Shown here: positions 63,337 to 64,000 of the stretch, piece after piece
Layout of the letters: each line of letters begins with the position of its first letter
How positions within the stretch are numbered: position 1 is the first letter of the stretch
Assembly (NCBI RefSeq): GCF_014203755.1
Contig: NZ_JACHJS010000001.1
Span: forward strand, 5,084,001-5,148,000
Reading direction: 5' to 3'
Length of the DNA stretch: 64,000 bases
From: Saccharothrix violaceirubra
GTDB lineage: Bacteria; Actinomycetota; Actinomycetes; Mycobacteriales; Pseudonocardiaceae
The notes under the pieces: generated by a model
Seen by the model: only the letters and a program-made list of their open reading frames with translations
Databases searched by the model: none
Told to the model about the DNA's origin: nothing
Position numbers and translations under genes: made by a program

Positions 63337-63502
63337 TCCAGACCACCCTCTTCCCGGATTCCCCTGGGAGGAGCAGACCTCCCGCTTTCGAGGGTGAACC
63401 CGGGGCACGAGCGGCAGCCACCAACCCGATACCACTCACAAGATTCGACGTAGTAGCCGCGATCGTCGCTTCCGGCGGCCGGGATGGCGCCCGGACAGCC
63501 GC

Positions 63503-63601
63503 ACCGACATCCTGTTCGCCGCCAAGGACGTCCTGCTCCCCGGCACCGTCGCCGTGGTCGGGGCATTGGCCGCTTTGGTACTGAGTAGGGTGCGCCGGTG
63601 A
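63503..63601 (+). other. Possible end of a small membrane protein, start not found
   Basis: The plus frame ending in TGA at 63599-63601 reads TDILFAAKDVLLPGTVAVVG then a hydrophobic LAALVL and a basic end, which looks like a real single-helix membrane segment. No start codon was found for it further upstream in the frame. Its stop overlaps the GTG of the next gene, as in a coupled pair. It may be a broken or misframed gene. Confidence 0.3.
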
Positions 63602-63906
63602 GCGAACACCCGACCGGCGACCTCGACGACGTGGTGCGCCAGCGTGATCGACTGGGCATCCTCACGATCGCCAACGAGGCCGACCGCGTGGAGTTCGGCT
63701 ACCTGCGGTCGACCCTGGACCGGACCGCCGGCAACCTGTCCCGGCACATCAGCGTGCTGGAGCAGGCGGACCTGGTCGAGGCGGCCAAGGGCTACGAGGG
63801 CAAGCGGCCCCGCACGTGGATCACCATCTCCCGGGCCGGACGCGCGGCGCCGGCCCGGGAGATGGCCGTCCTACGCGCTTTGCTCACCCGCCACGACGAC
63901 GCCTGA
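63598..63906 (+). CDS. Winged-helix DNA-binding protein (MarR/ArsR-like)
   Basis: 102 residues from GTG 63598. RLGILTIANEADRVEFGYLRSTLDRTAGNLSRHISVLEQADLVEAAKGYEGKRPRTWITISRAGR is a compact winged helix of the 'transcriptional regulator' HTH_27 type; no effector domain follows. Target genes are unknown. Confidence 0.8.
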   Translation: MSEHPTGDLDDVVRQRDRLGILTIANEADRVEFGYLRSTLDRTAGNLSRHISVLEQADLVEAAKGYEGKRPRTWITISRAGRAAPAREMAVLRALLTRHDDA

Positions 63907-64000
63907 CCCGACGACGTCGCGCAGAGCCCGCACCAACCCGGCCTCGGGCAGGTCGACCCGCAGCCCGACCGGTCCGCACAGCCGCAGGACGAAGTCCTCG
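63871..64000 (-). CDS. Partial gene entering from the right (C-terminal end only)
   Basis: The minus frame from 63999 reads EDFVLRLCGPVGLRVDLPEA, then a helical LVRALRDVV, and stops at 63871-63873. Codon use fits the surroundings and the other two frames do not look like protein. The 3' end would overlap the winged-helix gene by 36 bp. Only 42 codons are visible; function cannot be assigned. Confidence 0.45.
   Translation of the reverse strand, partial: EDFVLRLCGPVGLRVDLPEAGLVRALRDVVGSGVVVAGEQSA

Overview
The window is very GC-rich actinomycete DNA. Strong third-position GC bias, many GTG starts, DUF397/Scr1-type helix-turn-helix cassettes, stand-alone SARP regulators and a GlgE trehalose operon all fit Actinomycetota. 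I infer the order Pseudonocardiales (Saccharothrix/Lentzea/Actinosynnema type). No rRNA, tRNA, transposase or CRISPR array was recognised.

Layout. (1) 1-7.9 kb is accessory: an oxidative operon (aldehyde dehydrogenase, SRPBCC protein, flavin monooxygenase fused to a second SRPBCC domain), a YdeI-like protein, an MFS exporter with a probable attenuator leader, and a DUF6879/XRE/DUF397 cassette whose first gene is broken. (2) 7.9-18.4 kb is a compact RiPP-like (azoline/TOMM) locus: a SARP regulator diverges from a 49-aa candidate precursor, a fused leader-binding/E1-like plus YcaO cyclodehydratase, and a SagB-like protein that lacks its nitroreductase domain. Three histidine kinase modules (two fused in one polypeptide), two near-identical NarL/LuxR response regulators, a second SARP and a secreted three-repeat cysteine protein follow. 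(3) 18.6-36.8 kb encodes aryl acid supply and coupling. ADIC synthase (PhzE), isochorismatase (PhzD) and an EntA-like dehydrogenase should make 3-hydroxyanthranilate. Salicylate synthase, an aryl-AMP ligase, a carrier protein, KASIII-like coupling enzymes and an amidohydrolase resemble the benzoxazole logic of A33853, nataxazole and caboxamycin. A DAHP synthase, an A-PCP protein, a flavoprotein hydroxylase, an exporter and a CGNR zinc-finger regulator complete this part. (4) 37.0-47.3 kb holds a LysW-type amino-group carrier pathway (LysW, LysX, LysY, a LysZ-LysK fusion), a split transketolase, a CoA/AMP ligase, and an HK97-fold encapsulin followed directly by a sulfotransferase and an atypical SDR. 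(5) 47.5-53.7 kb carries a flavoprotein, a LysR regulator and a complete PAPS supply/recycling set (CysD, CysN-CysC fusion, CysQ). (6) 54.4-64 kb returns to general functions: TetR, a truncated PPDK-like protein, a secreted Vgb-like propeller, and the GlgE-TreS-maltokinase operon.

How it fits together. Regions 3-5 read as one large natural-product cluster. DAHP synthase, and possibly transketolase, raise aromatic precursor supply; salicylate and 3-hydroxyanthranilate are activated and joined; an unusual amino acid is built on the carrier protein from glutamate, probably with a transketolase-delivered two-carbon unit; and a sulfotransferase uses locally made PAPS. The HK97-fold shell protein may form a nanocompartment for some of these steps.

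Two DNA-level signals tie the cluster together. A 29-bp operator-like element (GTTACY ... GGTAAC) occurs four times, always upstream of cluster genes. Arrays of a 22-bp repeat sit in four intergenic regions; one forms a near-perfect mirror (long hairpin) between convergent operons. The encapsulin/carrier-protein/sulfation combination is the most interesting system here.
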